In this document: piece by piece, positions 63,883-64,000 of the stretch
Position numbering within the stretch: the stretch's first letter is position 1
How the letters are laid out: the number at the start of each line of letters is the position of its first letter
Assembly (NCBI RefSeq): GCF_003667505.1
Contig: NZ_RCVJ01000030.1
Span: forward strand, 34,019-98,018
Source of the DNA: Micromonospora sp. BL4
Lineage (GTDB): Bacteria > Actinomycetota > Actinomycetes > Mycobacteriales > Micromonosporaceae
Direction: 5' to 3'
Length of the DNA stretch: 64,000 nt
The notes under the pieces: model-generated
The model's database searches: none
Seen by the model: the letters and a program-made list of their open reading frames with translations, nothing else
Told to the model about the DNA's origin: nothing
Program-made: the position numbers and the translations under genes

Positions 63883-64000
63883 GTGTTCGCCAATTCCGAG
63901 GAACTGCTGCGGTACCTCAAGAACGAGGACGTGAAGTTCGTCGACGTTCGTTTCTGTGACCTGCCCGGTGTGATGCAGCACTTCAACCTGCCGGTCGAGT
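63883..64000 (+). CDS. glnA: Glutamine synthetase type I (5' end only)
   Basis: The first 39 codons are visible: the GTG start with GGGAGG upstream, then FANSEELLRYLKNED, VKFVDVRFCDLPGVMQHFN. These are the near-invariant N-terminal residues of actinobacterial GlnA. The enzyme makes glutamine from glutamate, ammonia and ATP, in the cytoplasm, as a dodecamer. An in-frame ATG 24 codons upstream would add non-conserved residues. The rest of the gene lies outside the window. No GlnR-type box was found in the 298 bp between the MFS start and this start, though a GGATGGGC tandem repeat lies there. Confidence 0.93.
   Translation, partial: MFANSEELLRYLKNEDVKFVDVRFCDLPGVMQHFNLPVE

Overview
The window comes from a very GC-rich actinobacterium. 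The paired ytfQ-type arabinose genes, a PIG-L deacetylase, F420/luciferase-type oxidoreductases, SARP/NB-ARC (AfsR-like) regulators, an ECF41 sigma factor, large secreted S8 peptidases and glnA starting with GTG all fit Micromonosporaceae (Micromonospora or a close relative). The assignment rests on gene content and codon style, not on a database search. I see no tRNA, rRNA, CRISPR, phage or insertion-sequence gene. This looks like ordinary chromosome rich in accessory metabolism and regulators.

Positions 1-7.2 kb (minus strand) hold an L-arabinose operon: araB, araD, a YtfQ-type sugar-binding lipoprotein, the double ATPase and two permeases, the last cut by the window edge. Its promoter, overlapped by a LacI-type operator, is visible before araB. 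Positions 7.2-10.5 kb hold a minus-strand operon of a ribbon-helix-helix protein, a DUF4097 protein and a DrrAB-like ABC exporter, preceded by 21-bp phased repeats. Positions 10.6-15.8 kb hold a FUSC membrane protein, a large membrane protein with a lipase-like GxSxG tail, an NmrA-type oxidoreductase and a methyltransferase.

Positions 15.9-18.3 kb hold an rtcB2-prfH operon, the RNA ligase/peptide-release pair implicated in repair and rescue of ribosomes damaged in the decoding centre, preceded by a decayed tandem copy of the 5' part of rtcB2. Positions 18.3-25.4 kb hold a PIG-L deacetylase, a MarR regulator convergent with a luciferase-like/BBE-type flavoenzyme fusion, an NTF2-like protein, a lectin-GH46 chitosanase with a CsnR-like box, a MerR-thioredoxin pair with a 19-bp-spacer promoter, and a DUF5872-like protein. 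Positions 25.5-30.7 kb hold an ABC exporter behind another MerR-type promoter, and a response regulator/histidine kinase/PepSY operon. A 20-bp box matching at 18 of 20 positions lies before both the PepSY gene and the gene divergent from the regulator.

Positions 30.8-40.1 kb hold a 1309-aa secreted ThuA/sorbosone-dehydrogenase/PKD/CBM6/discoidin protein, a MmcQ/YjbR protein, a SigE-family sigma factor with a putative membrane anti-sigma partner, and an S8 peptidase. Positions 40.3-47.1 kb are a redox area: TetR with aldo/keto reductase (two palindromic operators), DUF2267, a 52-aa basic protein, an NAD(P)H:FMN reductase, and a MarR regulator divergent (two TTGAC...GTCAA palindromes) from two luciferase-like genes plus an F420:NADP reductase-like gene. 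Positions 47.1-60.5 kb hold three STAND (NB-ARC) regulators, two of them SARP-type paralogues flanking an ECF sigma gene, interleaved with an AhpD-like protein, a DUF1801 protein and a second large S8 peptidase. Positions 60.5-64 kb hold an ECF41 sigma factor (SigJ type) with a consensus autoregulatory promoter, a VOC protein, an MFS transporter and the start of glnA.
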